In this document: piece after piece, positions 1 to 10,320 of the stretch
How the letters are laid out: the number at the start of each line of letters is the position of its first letter
How positions within the stretch are numbered: position 1 is the first letter of the stretch
Source of the DNA: Bimastos eiseni
Taxonomy: Eukaryota; Annelida; Clitellata; Crassiclitellata; Lumbricidae
DNA: 64,000 bases
Assembly: GCA_959347315.1 (NCBI GenBank)
Contig: OY365806.1
Location: 57,551,655 to 57,615,654 of the forward strand
Direction of reading: 5' to 3'
Notes under the pieces: generated by a model
The model's database searches: none
Told to the model about the DNA's origin: nothing
What the model saw: the letters and a program-made list of their open reading frames with translations, nothing else
Program-made: the position numbers and the translations under genes

Positions 1-465
1 CATGTCTTTCTCAGCTCTTGTATATTGTAGAAATTGTATCTGAATGTGTGCGTTCAAAGGATAAATCATGTTGAAAAAGGATATAATCTCATCGTCTCCT
101 CTAGATATAAGGCGTGTGCATCGACAAACACGGGCTTGAAGTATGGGCGTATGCTTGTGTACTTATTTCAAGTTAAGGACTTAGCGGACTCATTCTTTAC
201 TTAAGAGAATGAATTGCAGGATACTTGTCAGAGAACGAAGCGCAGCAAGGGAACCAGAGTATAGCCTACACCAGTTAGTCCCAGAAGTCTCAGACTCCGT
301 TGTCTGATCTTAGACAGCGGCTATCTCACCTATTCCGTCTTATTCAGCATACGAGACACTCTAGGCCTATTTTAGTCGCATCTTCTTAGATTACGTCGGA
401 TGACAGTATTCAAGTGTCTTGTATAAAGGTGAGGCATAAACATAACAATTTATGCATATGTTACA
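1..465. other. Non-coding, downstream part of RTP-like gene
   Basis: Presumed intron beyond the zinc-finger exon. I looked on the minus strand for a third CxxC exon and saw none. One TAGGCCTA word lies at 362-369. Nothing else is recognisable. Confidence 0.3.
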
Positions 466-630
466 GATGATGATGATGATGACGACAACGACGATGATGA
501 TAATGATGATGATGATGATGACAATGATGATGTTGATTACGACGATGATGATAATGATGACAATGATGACGACGATGATGATGACAATGATGACGACGAC
601 GACGGCAACGATGATGTATGATGACAATGA
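466..630. repeat. GAT/GAC trinucleotide repeat
   Basis: Imperfect (GAT/GAC/AAT)n tract in the intron immediately downstream of the zinc-finger exon donor. It creates spurious Met/Thr- and Ile/Val-rich open frames on the two strands. Confidence 0.9.
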
Positions 631-658
631 TGATGATGCTATGGCATTAGGAACTGAC

Positions 659-829
659 TTTATTGACTTCTTCCGGATACCACATGGCGTGTTCGAAGAC
701 CTTCTGGTTGCATTTCTCGCATTTCTGTCCATAGAGTTTGAAGAGGACGAGGCCTTGGTTGTGTTCCGGCCACAACTGGAACCAGAAGACGACCCGTCCT
801 TTCATAGACGTCCATGCCTTGCCACACGT
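659..829 (-). CDS. zf-3CxxC (RTP-like) gene, zinc-finger exon
   Basis: Exon of exactly 57 codons on the minus strand between an acceptor TATAG (ending at 830) and a donor AAA|GTCAGT (659/658), phase 0 on both sides. It opens TCGKAW, completing the CQTC pair begun in the previous exon (Cys179/Cys182 of the predicted chain). It continues WTSMKGRVVFWF, then YGQKCEKC (Cys217/Cys220) and MWYPEEVNK. The order CxxC, W-S, a hydrophobic VVFWF strand, GQKCxxC and WYPEEV is characteristic of zf-3CxxC domains of the receptor-transporting-protein type. The third CxxC pair and the stop codon should lie on exon(s) beyond base 1; I found no candidate in 1-650. ZAR1 shares the wider zinc fold, but this sequence looks closer to RTPs. 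The total predicted product so far is about 237 residues. Confidence 0.85.
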
Positions 830-989
830 CTATACAAACACAAAACGCATCCCGACGATCTATGAGATAATTCGTTTGACAGTTAATTAGTTATCTATCC
901 AATTAACAGAGAGCCTTGGTACATTGCCACACGCTGACTACAAATGCCCGATATAAATGCGTATATATATGGAGCGTCTTAATAGACAG

Positions 990-1096
990 TGTAACAATGT
1001 AAAACGACAGGTAATAATGTAAAACGACAGGTAATAATGTAAAACGACAGGTAATAATGTAAAACGACAGTGTAATAATGTAAAACGACAGTGTAA
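990..1096. repeat. 20-21-bp tandem repeat
   Basis: About five units containing AATGTAAAACGACAG followed by GTAAT or TGTAAT. The last two units are one base longer. It lies within the intron between the two zinc-finger exons. Confidence 0.9.
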
Positions 1097-1370
1097 ATAG
1101 GACAAAACGAAACAACTCACGCAGTGTCAACACAATCAAGTCAATCGGAACATAATATAAGTTAAAACAAGCTATGCGACTTAATCACGTTAAGTCGCAA
1201 ACATAGTCACGTATATTATTATGTTTATACAGTCAGTGTCGCTCATGACCTCGGGACTGACTTGAACCTATGTGCCTAACAGACTTATTCACATAACAAA
1301 AGTTCACATGTGTATCGCTATGTTAACTATGTCACTTGGCTATCAACTGTATTGTACTGTATTCCTGGAT

Positions 1371-1416
1371 TTATATAGCGCCTCTCATATAATGACTATT
1401 CAAAGGCGCTCTCTGC
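1371..1416 (-). repeat. LINE 3'-tail stem-loop relic
   Basis: Isolated 3' end of a CR1/L2-like element read on the minus strand. The stem is AGCGCCT (1377-1383) pairing with AGGCGCT (1404-1410) around a 20-base loop, followed on the minus strand by TATATAAAT and an ATAC-type tail. The same arrangement ends the LINE at 15.65 kb. No coding part remains here. Confidence 0.55.
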
Positions 1417-2022
1417 CCTGACCTGTTATGATGTTAACCCTCTATGGAGCCAGTTGGTTCTCTTTTTTTTATAAATTATTACTTTTGTTCGTAGAATCAC
1501 ATGTAAACATTAGGTCCGCTGAGCAGTGTCTAATAAACATTGACATAATATGGTATAAGTCTAGTTCTTGACAAATGTAAAAATGCGCTATGTAAGCTGA
1601 GCGGCATGGCATGCATTCTTAGGACCCATACAGTGCAAAAATGCACTTCAGCCCCATGAAGGATTGAGCAATCGCAGACACGGGATGATGTCAACAAGTA
1701 GTCCCTCACTGGTGGAAGATGACGCAAGCCCGGGTGTTCGTCGGGGCGCAAGGAGGACGTAGAAAAGGCATTCGTCGTATGTTGGTCGTTAGATTGAATA
1801 GCTTTCATGTATGTTCTAGATAAAAAAAAGCTGGAGCCTACCTACTATACATGCCTAGTATTTCCTACCTATAGTTCTGTAACCACCATATGAGTAAGTC
1901 GTAAGCGCTCAATTAGAGGTGACTGTGCAAAACCACTGAACTTTTAGACCAGTTACACGATTTATGCCTTGAATGACGAACTCTGCGCAAACGCGGAGGT
2001 CTCTATAGTTCGTGCAGCGATT
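1411..2022. other. Intronic, no gene seen
   Basis: Intron of the RTP-like gene. No motif, repeat or convincing ORF beyond a short T-run was recognised. Confidence 0.3.
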
Positions 2023-2138
2023 CGTACACTTCGTACACTTCGTACACTTCGTACACTTCGTACACTTCGTACACTTCGTACACTTCGTACACTTCGTACA
2101 CTTCGTACACTTCGTACACTTCGTACACTTCGTACACT
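2023..2138. repeat. 9-bp tandem repeat (cgtacactt)
   Basis: About 13 near-identical copies of CGTACACTT. Nine is a multiple of three, so the minus strand reads as a run of Arg-Ser-Val, which is a by-product and not a protein. Confidence 0.95.
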
Positions 2139-2559
2139 ATGACTCGGCCTTCCTGTTCTGAAAATTTCCTTAGACTGCATTGAGAATTGCATCAGCATGC
2201 ATACCGAATGAAACTGTTACGTCAGCTTCTGAAATGGACCACATTTCAGCCCGGACAGAATGTGCTAAACTGCATATGCAATTAAGCGGCGTTGGTACAC
2301 AAGCCAATGAGTAACTGACATGATTTAGCTATGCACATCTGAGCAAATGTTTCACAGCCGAATTGTAATCATACCCGGAATTATTATCCACTGAAAAGCA
2401 CCATATTAAAATGGCTGTTATGCAGTAGAACATACAACTGAAATATGATGTTCATGTTCCCTTCTCACAATTAGTTCAGAAGTGCAGACACACAAATCGA
2501 TGTCGCAATTTTGCAGTTACATGTAATATTGCAGAACAACATTATTTATTTATTACTGA

Positions 2560-2890
2560 CATTTGATACCGCCCTTCTTCCAACATCTTTTATTCAGAAG
2601 TGCACACGCCTCAACGGCGCAATTGCAGTTGTACTGCAGAGCAATTGTGCGCGGAGGACTTGCTCAAGGTCCCTACACAGTGACGACTCGGACGAGGGTC
2701 GAACCCGCTCGCTCAGCGCACACTGAGTGTTACGGGTTGACCGCTCTAGCCGACCGGTCACCGTGCCACAATTCATGCGCTAATGACTTGCTCAACGTCT
2801 CTACACAGTGACTTCTCGGACGAGAATCGAACTCACACTCTCTGCGTTACTGGCCGACCTCTTTAACCATCGACTACCGTGATACACGCG
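2560..2890 (-). mobile_element. tRNA-derived SINE with two tRNA-like heads
   Basis: Minus-strand SINE. Head 1 (2767 to about 2690) shows an A box TCGGCTAGAGCGG (2753-2741) and a B box GGTTCGACCC (2705-2696). Head 2 (about 2886-2815) shows an A box TGGTTAAAGAGG and a B box GTTCGATTC. The shared stretch after each head (TCACTGTGTAG then TTGAGCAAG) shows that they are duplicated units, not unrelated tRNAs. The body continues to about 2560. A second full copy lies at 46.03-46.18 kb and a headless piece at 14.10 kb. The promoter boxes fit RNA polymerase III. The heads are too diverged to be functional tRNA genes. Confidence 0.75.
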
Positions 2891-2917
2891 CGAATTGTGC
2901 ACTCGACCGTTATGCAC

Positions 2918-2944
2918 TTATATATATATATATATATATATATG
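2918..2944. repeat. AT dinucleotide repeat
   Basis: Perfect (TA)n run between the SINE and the second coding exon. Confidence 0.9.
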
Positions 2945-2999
2945 TATACATAAATACAGGCGACAAAATATGTAGATTTTAAACAATTATATCACTGAC

Positions 3000-3156
3000 C
3001 TGACAGAGGAATCTGACTTTGGCACTGTCACGGAAGATCTGGAAGTTGCTGGGATGGACGTCGTCTCCGAGAGGCATCAGGTTCCAATTGTGCGGCCAGG
3101 ATTGTTGGAACATGGAGAAGAGGTTCTCAAAGACTCCATGCCACACGACTTCCATG
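3000..3156 (-). CDS. zf-3CxxC (RTP-like) gene, second coding exon
   Basis: Internal exon of 157 bases, read on the minus strand from an acceptor TTACAG (3162-3157) to a donor CAG|GTCAGT (3000/2999). It encodes one base of a shared codon and then 52 residues beginning MEVVWHGVFENLF, with a conserved-looking Trp in PHNWNLMP, and ending AKVRFLCQ. This is the layout of the segment before the first zinc pair in receptor-transporting proteins: a Trp/Phe-rich helix, a W-x-L strand, then R-F-x-C. The final Cys-Gln needs the Thr-Cys that opens the next exon to make a CQTC knuckle. If transcription began inside intron 1, the ATG one base inside this exon could also act as a start. RTPs in vertebrates help chemosensory receptors reach the membrane, and RTP4 is interferon induced; the role here is unknown. 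Confidence 0.75.
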
Positions 3157-3834
3157 CTGTAACAGAACATTGCTCTCATTTTCAATCAGTAACGTAGCCA
3201 GCCCAAGCAATTGTAAATTCATAAATAACCCCAAACGATGCCTCAATTTTGTGAGGTTCAGGAACCTAGCATAATTGTGTCTGATTACATCATCAACTTT
3301 ATTCAGATTTGTCGGAAAGACTTTTGACCTCGGGTTACAGCATCTTCGCAATTTAAATAGACTACTTTAGAAGCCATTAGATTAGGCATCATTTTCTGTA
3401 TTTGTTATTAACAGGGTGACATTACTACGTACAGCATGGTTTCACAAGAAAAAACAAATGAATGAAACTGAACAATTGAATAATCAGCTCTAATCAGTTA
3501 TTCCATGGCAAACACGGTCCATATTATTATCACTATTAGTATTGTTGTTGTTGTTGCTGTTATTTAATTATTATTATTTTCTTGTATTATTTGTTTCCTT
3601 TATTATCATCATTATCACTCTCACCACCACCACCACCAGTAGCAGCAGCATCCTTAGCATCACAATTATCGTCATTGTTACCTGTGTTGTTAGCGCTTTG
3701 CGTTATTATTACTTATCAGCTACCTATATTACACTAATTTTATGAATTCACTTTAATAGCGCAGGTACATTGTAGCTGGTTAAGGAAAACCTGAAATTGT
3801 TTGCTGAAGAGATAAAAACACTTCGAGTTGCTGC

Positions 3835-4922
3835 TAGAGGTCTGCGGGTAGAGCATTTTTGTTACCCGACCCGTACCCGTGACGCAAGACCGTTACCCGT
3901 ACCCGACCCGTACAAAAATCCTACCCGACCCGACCCGTACCCGCGGGTATCCCCGTACCCGTGACGTCATTAGCATGCCCTCTCATAGCTGCCTGCAAAG
4001 CTAATAGAATCACAATTTACTAAGCATTATGCTGTTATCGAAGTAGTAGCAGCAATAACAACAGCAGCATCACAGCAACATCAGCAGCCGTGGGGTAGCG
4101 ATGACGGCGGAAACAGGAGAAGGAGGAAGTGGAGGAGGATAAAGGAAAGGAAGAGGGGTAGGACGGAAGCTGGAGGGGAGATAAGTGGAAGAGAGGAGGG
4201 AAAAGAGAGGCAATAGAATAGGCAGGAGCAGGAGGATCAGCAGGAGGAAGAAGAAGAGATCGGAGGCAGGAGGCGGAAAAGAGGAAGAGGAAGAAGAGGT
4301 AGAAGAGGAGTGCGGAACTTGACGAGGAGAGGAAGAAGAGAAGGATGACGAGTAGGAAAAGAATGAAGAGGATGGAAAAGGAAAGGCAGCAAACGGGTAG
4401 AAGCAGAAGGAAAAGCTGGAGGATGAAGATGAAAAGGAGGATGAAGATGAGAAAGAAATGGAAGAGGAAAAAGAGGAAAAGTAAGAGGGAGAGAACAGGC
4501 TGTAGGAGGAACAGGAGAGGAGATGGAGCTGAAATTAGAGGCAGGAGACGGATGAAGTGAAGAAGGACAAGAGGCAGAGGAGGATGATCAGGAGGAGTTG
4601 CAGAAGGAAGAGAAATGAGAAAAACATCAATTATCAAAAATACAAAGAGGAGGGGAGCACTATATGCAGGTATGTAGTACCTGGATTTTGAATGTGCCGG
4701 TTTGTCTATAATTGTAATTAAGTCTTTGATGATGCAATATTCTTCTAAATATTTAACGGTGATCTTGCACCCCTAAAACGTGACGTTGACACGGGTAAAA
4801 TCGGGTATACCCGTACCCGTGATTAGTCTACCCGTACCCGATCCGACAAATACGTACCCGTACCCACGGGAACGGGTCGGGTACGGGTTACCCGCGGGTA
4901 CGGGTATACCCGCAGGCCCCTA
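3835..4922. mobile_element. hAT-like non-autonomous transposon with ACCCG arms
   Basis: 1,088-bp element bounded by an identical 8-bp direct repeat GTTGCTGC (3827-3834 and 4923-4930), the target-site length of hAT transposons. The terminal inverted repeats are TAGAGGTCTGCGGGTA and, on the other strand, TAGGGGCCTGCGGGTA. Both arms (about 3838-3965 and 4790-4920) are dense in ACCCGT/ACGGGT words in both orientations. The middle (about 4095-4640) is a purine-rich AG tract with no transposase. It lies in the first intron of the RTP-like gene. Seen: TSD, TIR, arms. Inferred: mobilised in trans by a hAT transposase. Confidence 0.85.
4095..4640. repeat. Purine-rich AG tract
   Basis: Strongly asymmetric strand, almost all A and G on the plus strand (pyrimidines on the minus), inside the hAT-like element. 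The apparent Lys/Arg-rich and Leu/Pro/Ser-rich frames come from composition alone. Confidence 0.85.
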
Positions 4923-4930
4923 GTTGCTGC

Positions 4931-6183
4931 CTTGGTCAAACTCGTCTGCATTTTACAAATCGCTCAAATCCAACTTCTTTAGAGCTTTAAGTACGTTGGT
5001 CTGGGAGCGTCTCTGAGTGGGTCTCTTCAATTGGCGCCACATAAATTTACAGAATGAATAAATGCATAAATGGATGAATGAATGAATGAATGAATGAAGA
5101 GAATAATCATGTAAAGCTGGATTATTGCGTAAGTGGTGAATATTAAATATAAGCTAAATTTTTACAAGAAAGAGTTTTCGCAACATTTGACTTGTATAGC
5201 AAATCAACGCAATATGCTCAGCCAAGAAGATAATGACATATCCAAAGAGGCTGATGACAAAGGACACCGACAGACGGCCATATTATCTCTGATCCTTCCA
5301 AAGATTTGGGGTTAGATGCTGCGTATACGCCTAATAAGAACCTCAAAACGCTCTGAAACATGGCTGTCTGATAGACTTATTAAGAACTGTTAAATTAAGC
5401 AAAGTGTTTCCGGAGATTATTCTGGAGAACAGCTCACATTGTCGATGTACGTTTGGTCCAAATTAAGAAGCGCGAAGCTAACAAAGTGCATCTGATACAC
5501 TTGCTCTATAGATGAGTTTGCCATACACTATAATTATAACCTGTGTTATTTATCTTATATATATAAGAATAAGATTATGTCTGTGTGTCCTTGGCAGTAG
5601 ATGCATTTCCACAGTTTTAGAGCAATTCACCGCAAACTTACATTGTTGCATCGGGTAACCCTTCTTGATACACGCAGTGCAGGGGTTCCGGAATACCGTT
5701 CATCCCGTCTTCCACGTCTCCCGGGGCAAAAACCTACCCCGCACCCTCACACACCCATAAAAGTGCTCAAAGTTTTCTTCGTACACGTAGCATACCAGCG
5801 TTTACCTGTGACCACCAGCTGCCTCATTGCCTGTCCACCTGCCTTTCTGCTTTGTATAGGCGTATAATTATACGTGCACAATGGAGTACCCTACTCTTAC
5901 ACTGTGCACGCAACAGCAGAACTACCTCATCAGGGTGATCACTCCTCTGATTCGACCTGGCACCGGAAAGAAACGAGAGGATTGGCTATTGCGGACTGTA
6001 TTTGGTATAGCGCGGGTGACTAAGCTGGTCTCCCTGACGTGGCTTTTGTGGGCGCTGAAAAATTTTCATGAATTTACATTACATTACACTGCAAAGATTT
6101 TCGAAGAAATTGTCCATCTGAGCAAGCTACGGTGAAGTTAAGTTTGCACAGTCGGTCTGTTCTATAAATACTATTTATTTACA
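4931..6183. other. Intron 1 DNA with possible transposon remnant
   Basis: No coding exon recognised. A short GAAT microsatellite lies near 5076-5100. The stretch from about 5550 (TATATATATAAG then ATTATGTCTGTGTGTCC) to 6240 resembles the start of some invertebrate Helitrons, but I see no diagnostic end. The plus-strand ORF at 5881-6135 matches nothing I know. Confidence 0.25.
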
Positions 6184-6195
6184 TGTATATCTAAA

Positions 6196-6228
6196 TTCTG
6201 TCTGTCTGTCTGTCTGTCTGTCTGTCCG
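6196..6228. repeat. TCTG tetranucleotide repeat
   Basis: Eight consecutive TCTG/TGTC units in intron 1. Confidence 0.95.
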
Positions 6229-6284
6229 TTACACTTTTACAGCTTCGCTCGGGGAACACCTCGGACACCCAGTAGAGGGTTGGT

Positions 6285-6540
6285 GGATTATTGAGGAGGA
6301 GAAGGAAGAGGAAGAAGAGGAGGAAATCGTAGGGAACGATTATGGAGTAGGAGAAAGGATAAGGACAAGAGTGACGATAAGAAGAGGGTGAGGAGTGTGA
6401 AAATGAGTATGGGGTGGGAGGAGGAAGCGGTTGGGATAGGGTGAGATGTAGAGGAAGGGGAGAAAATTTGGAAAAGGTGAGTGAGAACAAATAGAAATTA
6501 GAGAAGACGGAGAAAGAGAAGAGGAATTATAAATGAGGAG
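6285..6540. repeat. GA-rich tract
   Basis: Purine-rich AGG/GAG stretch on the plus strand in intron 1. The Ser/Pro/Phe-rich minus-strand frame through it is compositional. Confidence 0.7.
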
Positions 6541-7340
6541 GACGAATTGCTGCAGAGTCCACTCGGGCCAGTCAGGAACGACAGGCTGCAGATGCTGCAA
6601 GAACATTAATGCCTCCCCACAACTTCGTCCACAATCAAGGTGCCCCATAATCTTCTTCACCTGGGCGAACGCCGGGTACCCCAGCCAGAAAGATAATATA
6701 AGGATCTGTTGGGACCAAAACAAAAAAATGATCAGAAATCTGTCCTGTTGGGGATGTTAAAGTCGATATCCTGGTTGACAATCCAATACATTTGCCTCTA
6801 GGATATGATCAATACGAATAACCACCTGGGGTAATAATTGGAGAGTGGCGGTAATTGAATGGTAGTGCACAGACACAAAGACCAGATGGACAAGGGTTCG
6901 ATGCCCGATAATCCCATAAGTTTCATTAATCCTTCCATTTGCCAGGTGACGTTGGTAAACTTAGCAGTAGGACTTTAAACGTTATAGCCAGGTAGCCATA
7001 CAGTCAAATTCGACTAATGATTATTTGATTAATATGTTCATACTATTTCGTGTAATCAATCAATCAATAATCAAGCTACGGTTTGTCAATTTGAATATAA
7101 TGAACGACAAATATATTAGAAGCGATGGGAGAGGTTGGAGGGTAGGCTATGTTTGACACGACATGAGGAGCTGTTAACCTCAAGAAATGGTCAGAAGATG
7201 GGTGGGGAGCATAGGAGTAAAAGGGGGGGTCAGAGTGAAATAGTAGACAGAGGACAACGAGAGAGAACTGATAAAATATCAAAGCATGTAATTTGAAAAG
7301 ACATGTAAGCGAGATAACTCCAACACGGAAGTGACGCATA
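6541..7340. other. Intron 1 DNA, one weak exon candidate
   Basis: On the minus strand a long pyrimidine tract and CCCAACAG end near 6710. They are followed by an open frame (to about 6540) containing KKIMGHLDCGRSCGEA and PDWPEWTLQQF. No good donor is seen, and the frame needed to join the RTP-like exons hits a stop, so I do not call it. The rest holds nothing I recognise. Confidence 0.2.
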
Positions 7341-7347
7341 TGTGAGC

Positions 7348-7750
7348 GTGTGTCTGCGTGTGTCTGCGTGTGTCTGTGTGTGTCTGTGTGTGTCTGTGTG
7401 TGTCTGTGTGTGTCTGCGTGTGTCTGCGTGTGTCTGTGTGTGTCTGTGTGTGTCTGCGTGTGTCTGTGTGTGTCTGCGTGTGTCTGCGTGTGTCTGCGTG
7501 TGTCTGCGTGTGTCTGCGTGTGTCTGTGTGTGTCTGCGTGTGTCTGCGTGTGTCTGTGTGTGTCTGTGTGTGTCTGCGTGTGTCTGTGTGTGTCTGCGTG
7601 TGTCTGCGTGTGTCTGCGTGTGTCTGTGTGTGTCTGCGTGTGTCTGCGTGTGTCTGTGTGTGTCTGCGTGTGTCTGCGTGTGTCTGTGTGTGTCTGCGTG
7701 TGTCTGCGTGTGTCTGCGTGTGTCTGCGTGTGTCTGTGTGTGTCTGTGAG
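7348..7750. repeat. 10-bp minisatellite (tgtctgYgtg)
   Basis: Thirty-nine consecutive 10-bp units from 7351 to 7740, identical except for a C/T choice at position 7 of the unit (24 C, 15 T by eye). Each C makes a CpG. A ten-unit C/T pattern at 7401-7500 recurs exactly at 7521-7620, so there is a 120-bp higher-order repeat. All three plus frames stay open; none is a gene. It lies in intron 1 of the RTP-like gene. Confidence 0.97.
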
Positions 7751-8225
7751 TGTCTGTGTGCGTTGGCTAGTCCATTAGAATGACTCGACCTATCGCTCAG
7801 CGCGGCCTGCGCAAGTAAATCTGAAATGGTGCATTCGAAGTAAATTAATGGTGAACAAGGATCTCACCGGAAACAAATATTTGAAATAAAGACGAACGAA
7901 GGATATATGGTGACGATGTGTAAACACCGACATATCGGTAGGTAGGATGGTTGATGCTTAACAACGCTGCGTCATCATATATCGTTGCCCTCCTCATCAA
8001 TCCAGGCTTGGGACTAACACCACCAGAGGCGAAGTTGATGCTGACGTGATAATCAGATGACAAAAATTAGAAGAAAAAAAAACAATAGAACAGGAAACGA
8101 AGATATAGTGGCGATTGGCCAGCCATACTCTAAAGTGGCCGATGCTGAGTCATGATCATTATACATGTGCAGGCCAACATTGAAGGAGATACAGGCAGAG
8201 TCTATTCCAGTGCACAAACACTGGC

Positions 8226-8327
8226 AAATAGTTGTTTCATATGAAACGTTAGACGTTAATGCGTTGCTCAAAACAGATGTCTAATATCATGCCCATAAGT
8301 AAAGCAAGCATTCTAGGCGTTCATCCT
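8226..8327. repeat. Dispersed 100-bp repeat, copy 1
   Basis: About 100 bases closely matching 11761-11858 in direct orientation, beginning AGTTGTTTCATATGAAACG and containing the perfect palindrome GTTTCATATGAAAC. No coding content. Probably part of an unrecognised mobile element. Confidence 0.7.
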
Positions 8328-8659
8328 CTTCTAAATTTGTCCTAACTAAAAATGATGTTATGCAAAAAAACAAAGCCATAAAATAATTTTTTGAAGTAGC
8401 TACTTGTGTAGCTGAATATAAACGTGACGCTGGTTATTATAATAGAAACTAAACTAAGTATAGGTATTCTTAAAATGACCTGCTAACGCAAGAGACGTCA
8501 TTTTAAAAAACTACGCCGGCATAATTGAGGTCAGACAGTTCATCTCATAATCACAATTTATTAAAATCTAATCAAATCAAAAGAAATCAAATCAAATAAG
8601 AACAGATTAGTTTGTATTAGCAGACATCAGGACCTCAATTCGATTCTAAAATCTATTCT

Positions 8660-9165
8660 TTATCCTATGAACGACTCCACGTAGCCTGCAACTCACTCAT
8701 CAAAGCATCGTCAGGCGAGCATCATCTATATGCTGACAACACCAAAAAATTCCTTGCTTTCATTTCCACACTCAATATCTTCATCATCGTCTTCGTGTGG
8801 TTGCCCAAATCTCCTCCTAGAATAATGATATCATATTTCCATTGCTTGTATCCGACTAAACTGAATTCGTACTTAAATTCCTGCATGACAAACTCAAGAA
8901 CATTCCACATCTCTATAGGCCTACCTTCCTAATAATTCCTATACCCACATAATTATTAACGGAAAAATCTCTGTTTTCTTCAAAATCTTACCAACTCCGG
9001 TCATATCACACTTTTCTTGCGCTTTCCACGAATCCCATCCAGATTCCTTCTCTCCCCTTCCCTCCAAAATCGTTTCAAATGAACACCATGCACCTCATCG
9101 TCTGATTGCTTTGTACCTTAACCTGAAACCGATTTCAACCCAATATTCCAATGACTCGGTCTAAC
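8660..9165 (+). mobile_element. LINE reverse-transcriptase fragment
   Basis: Plus-strand frame through GAGCATCATCTATATGCTGAC reads HHLYADNTKKFLAFISTL, a decayed copy of the catalytic YADD block of CR1/L2-type reverse transcriptases (usually HHLYADDTQLF). The second Asp is replaced by Asn, so it is dead. Downstream text fits the following region loosely. It lies antisense inside intron 1 of the RTP-like gene. Confidence 0.6.
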
Positions 9166-9863
9166 CTGTGAAAGGGCAAGACGCTCTATATGGCGTTCAA
9201 GGCCCCGACTGCCACCTATCTTTTCCAGATTCCTTACCTGAATCTAAGTTTCTGCCCGAAGGCGAGGAATCTGTGAATCGTCGATTGCCGACTGTGAAAC
9301 TTAAAAGTGGTGATGAGGGTTCACCCTCTTTCCACTGCAGAACAAGGGCGCCTTGCATTTACAAGTTACTCCTCGGTTTAAAAATGGCGCCATAAAGGGT
9401 TTGAATCGTAAAATTTAAACTGGGGGAGGGAGCGTCGAAAAGTATTCACATGTCCAGATGTCCCGACCGGATTTTTACAAGGTTGAAACCGGTATACGGG
9501 CCGACTAGTTGAGGGTAGCTGTGAGTTTTCGGTGCAAGAACTCTATTCTTAGTTGTGTTACGAAACATTAAGTCATTGAAAGCTGAGCTGGGCGTTTGCT
9601 TGACCACCACCAAAGTAGTTTTTGAGAATCAACTAGCAGGATTGAAAAATGAACTGGGGGTTCAACCCTCCTAACCCTCAGAAAATTCAATTACTGGCGC
9701 CATATAAATAGTTTGGCTAATGATAGGCCCTGCTAAGAATAGCCATGGGCGTGGCGACATCATAGTAGGTCGAGCTAGCAGTAGCCTACAATAGAATAGA
9801 TAAACAACCAAACAGGATATAGATGCAAGATAATATAATTATGAAATGCGGAACTGGACTTAC

Positions 9864-10246
9864 TTTGTACTGTTGGCCAATGGATTGAAGAGCGACTGAG
9901 AAGGAGGAGGAAGAGGAAGAGGAGGATGAGGGGCAGCTGGAATCTGACAGGGTACGTAGGCCTGATTGGCTGGAAGGGCAGAGGGTGGGGCCCCAACGAG
10001 CCCCTGCTGAAGCATTGGGACCATCATCTGACCGGGTGGGGAGCCAATCGGTAGGAACGTCGTCCACCCTTCGGTCATCTGGACTGGACCGTGGCCAGGC
10101 ATATTCATCATCGGATACTGCTGGACAAAGATGGACGAGTGCTGACCAGTGGCCGGCATCTGAATCGACTGAGAGGCGGGGTGGTGAAAGATGACCGAGT
10201 TGTACCCGGTCGTTGGCAGAGAGGGAGTGGCAGCCGTCGGTGGCAT
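9864..10246 (-). CDS. zf-3CxxC (RTP-like) gene, first coding exon
   Basis: First coding exon of the minus-strand zinc-finger gene. The ATG at 10246-10244 has A at -3, and the first in-frame stop upstream is a TAA near 10333. The 127 codons plus two bases encode a disordered leader rich in Pro, Gln, Met and Ser (PPTAATPSLP, PMMNMPGHGP, PPLPLPPPS). The exon ends at a strong donor, AAA|GTAAGT, at 9864/9863, leaving two bases (AA). The acceptor at 3157 supplies one base (C), completing an Asn codon, so this exon joins the 3000-3156 exon in phase. Seen: ORF, donor, phase. Inferred: that the two exons are adjacent in the mRNA; a skipped exon in the 6.7-kb intron cannot be excluded. The leader resembles no domain I know. 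Base composition is more GC-rich than the surroundings, as expected of a coding exon near a promoter. Confidence 0.6.
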
Positions 10247-10320
10247 CCTATCCCTGGAGAGGAGGGGGGTCGGCGCCGTCAGATATTTGGAAGAGAGTCT
10301 TGCTCCGCTTCCGGCTGTTC

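Noticed and set aside
452..865. 137-codon plus-strand ORF overlapping the zinc-finger exon
   Set aside because: Half is a GAT repeat and the rest is the antisense of the well-supported RTP-like exon.
2690..2886. Two tRNA genes on the minus strand
   Set aside because: A and B boxes are present but the cloverleaf cannot be completed, and the sequence recurs with a shared SINE body at 46.1 and 14.1 kb.
4035..4637. 200-codon Leu/Ser/Pro-rich minus-strand ORF
   Set aside because: Produced by the purine-rich tract inside a hAT-like element; no stops because the strand lacks the bases needed for them.
7342..7783. Cys/Val-rich ORFs of 135-142 codons on the plus strand
   Set aside because: Three parallel frames of the 10-bp minisatellite; no signal peptide or non-repeat sequence.
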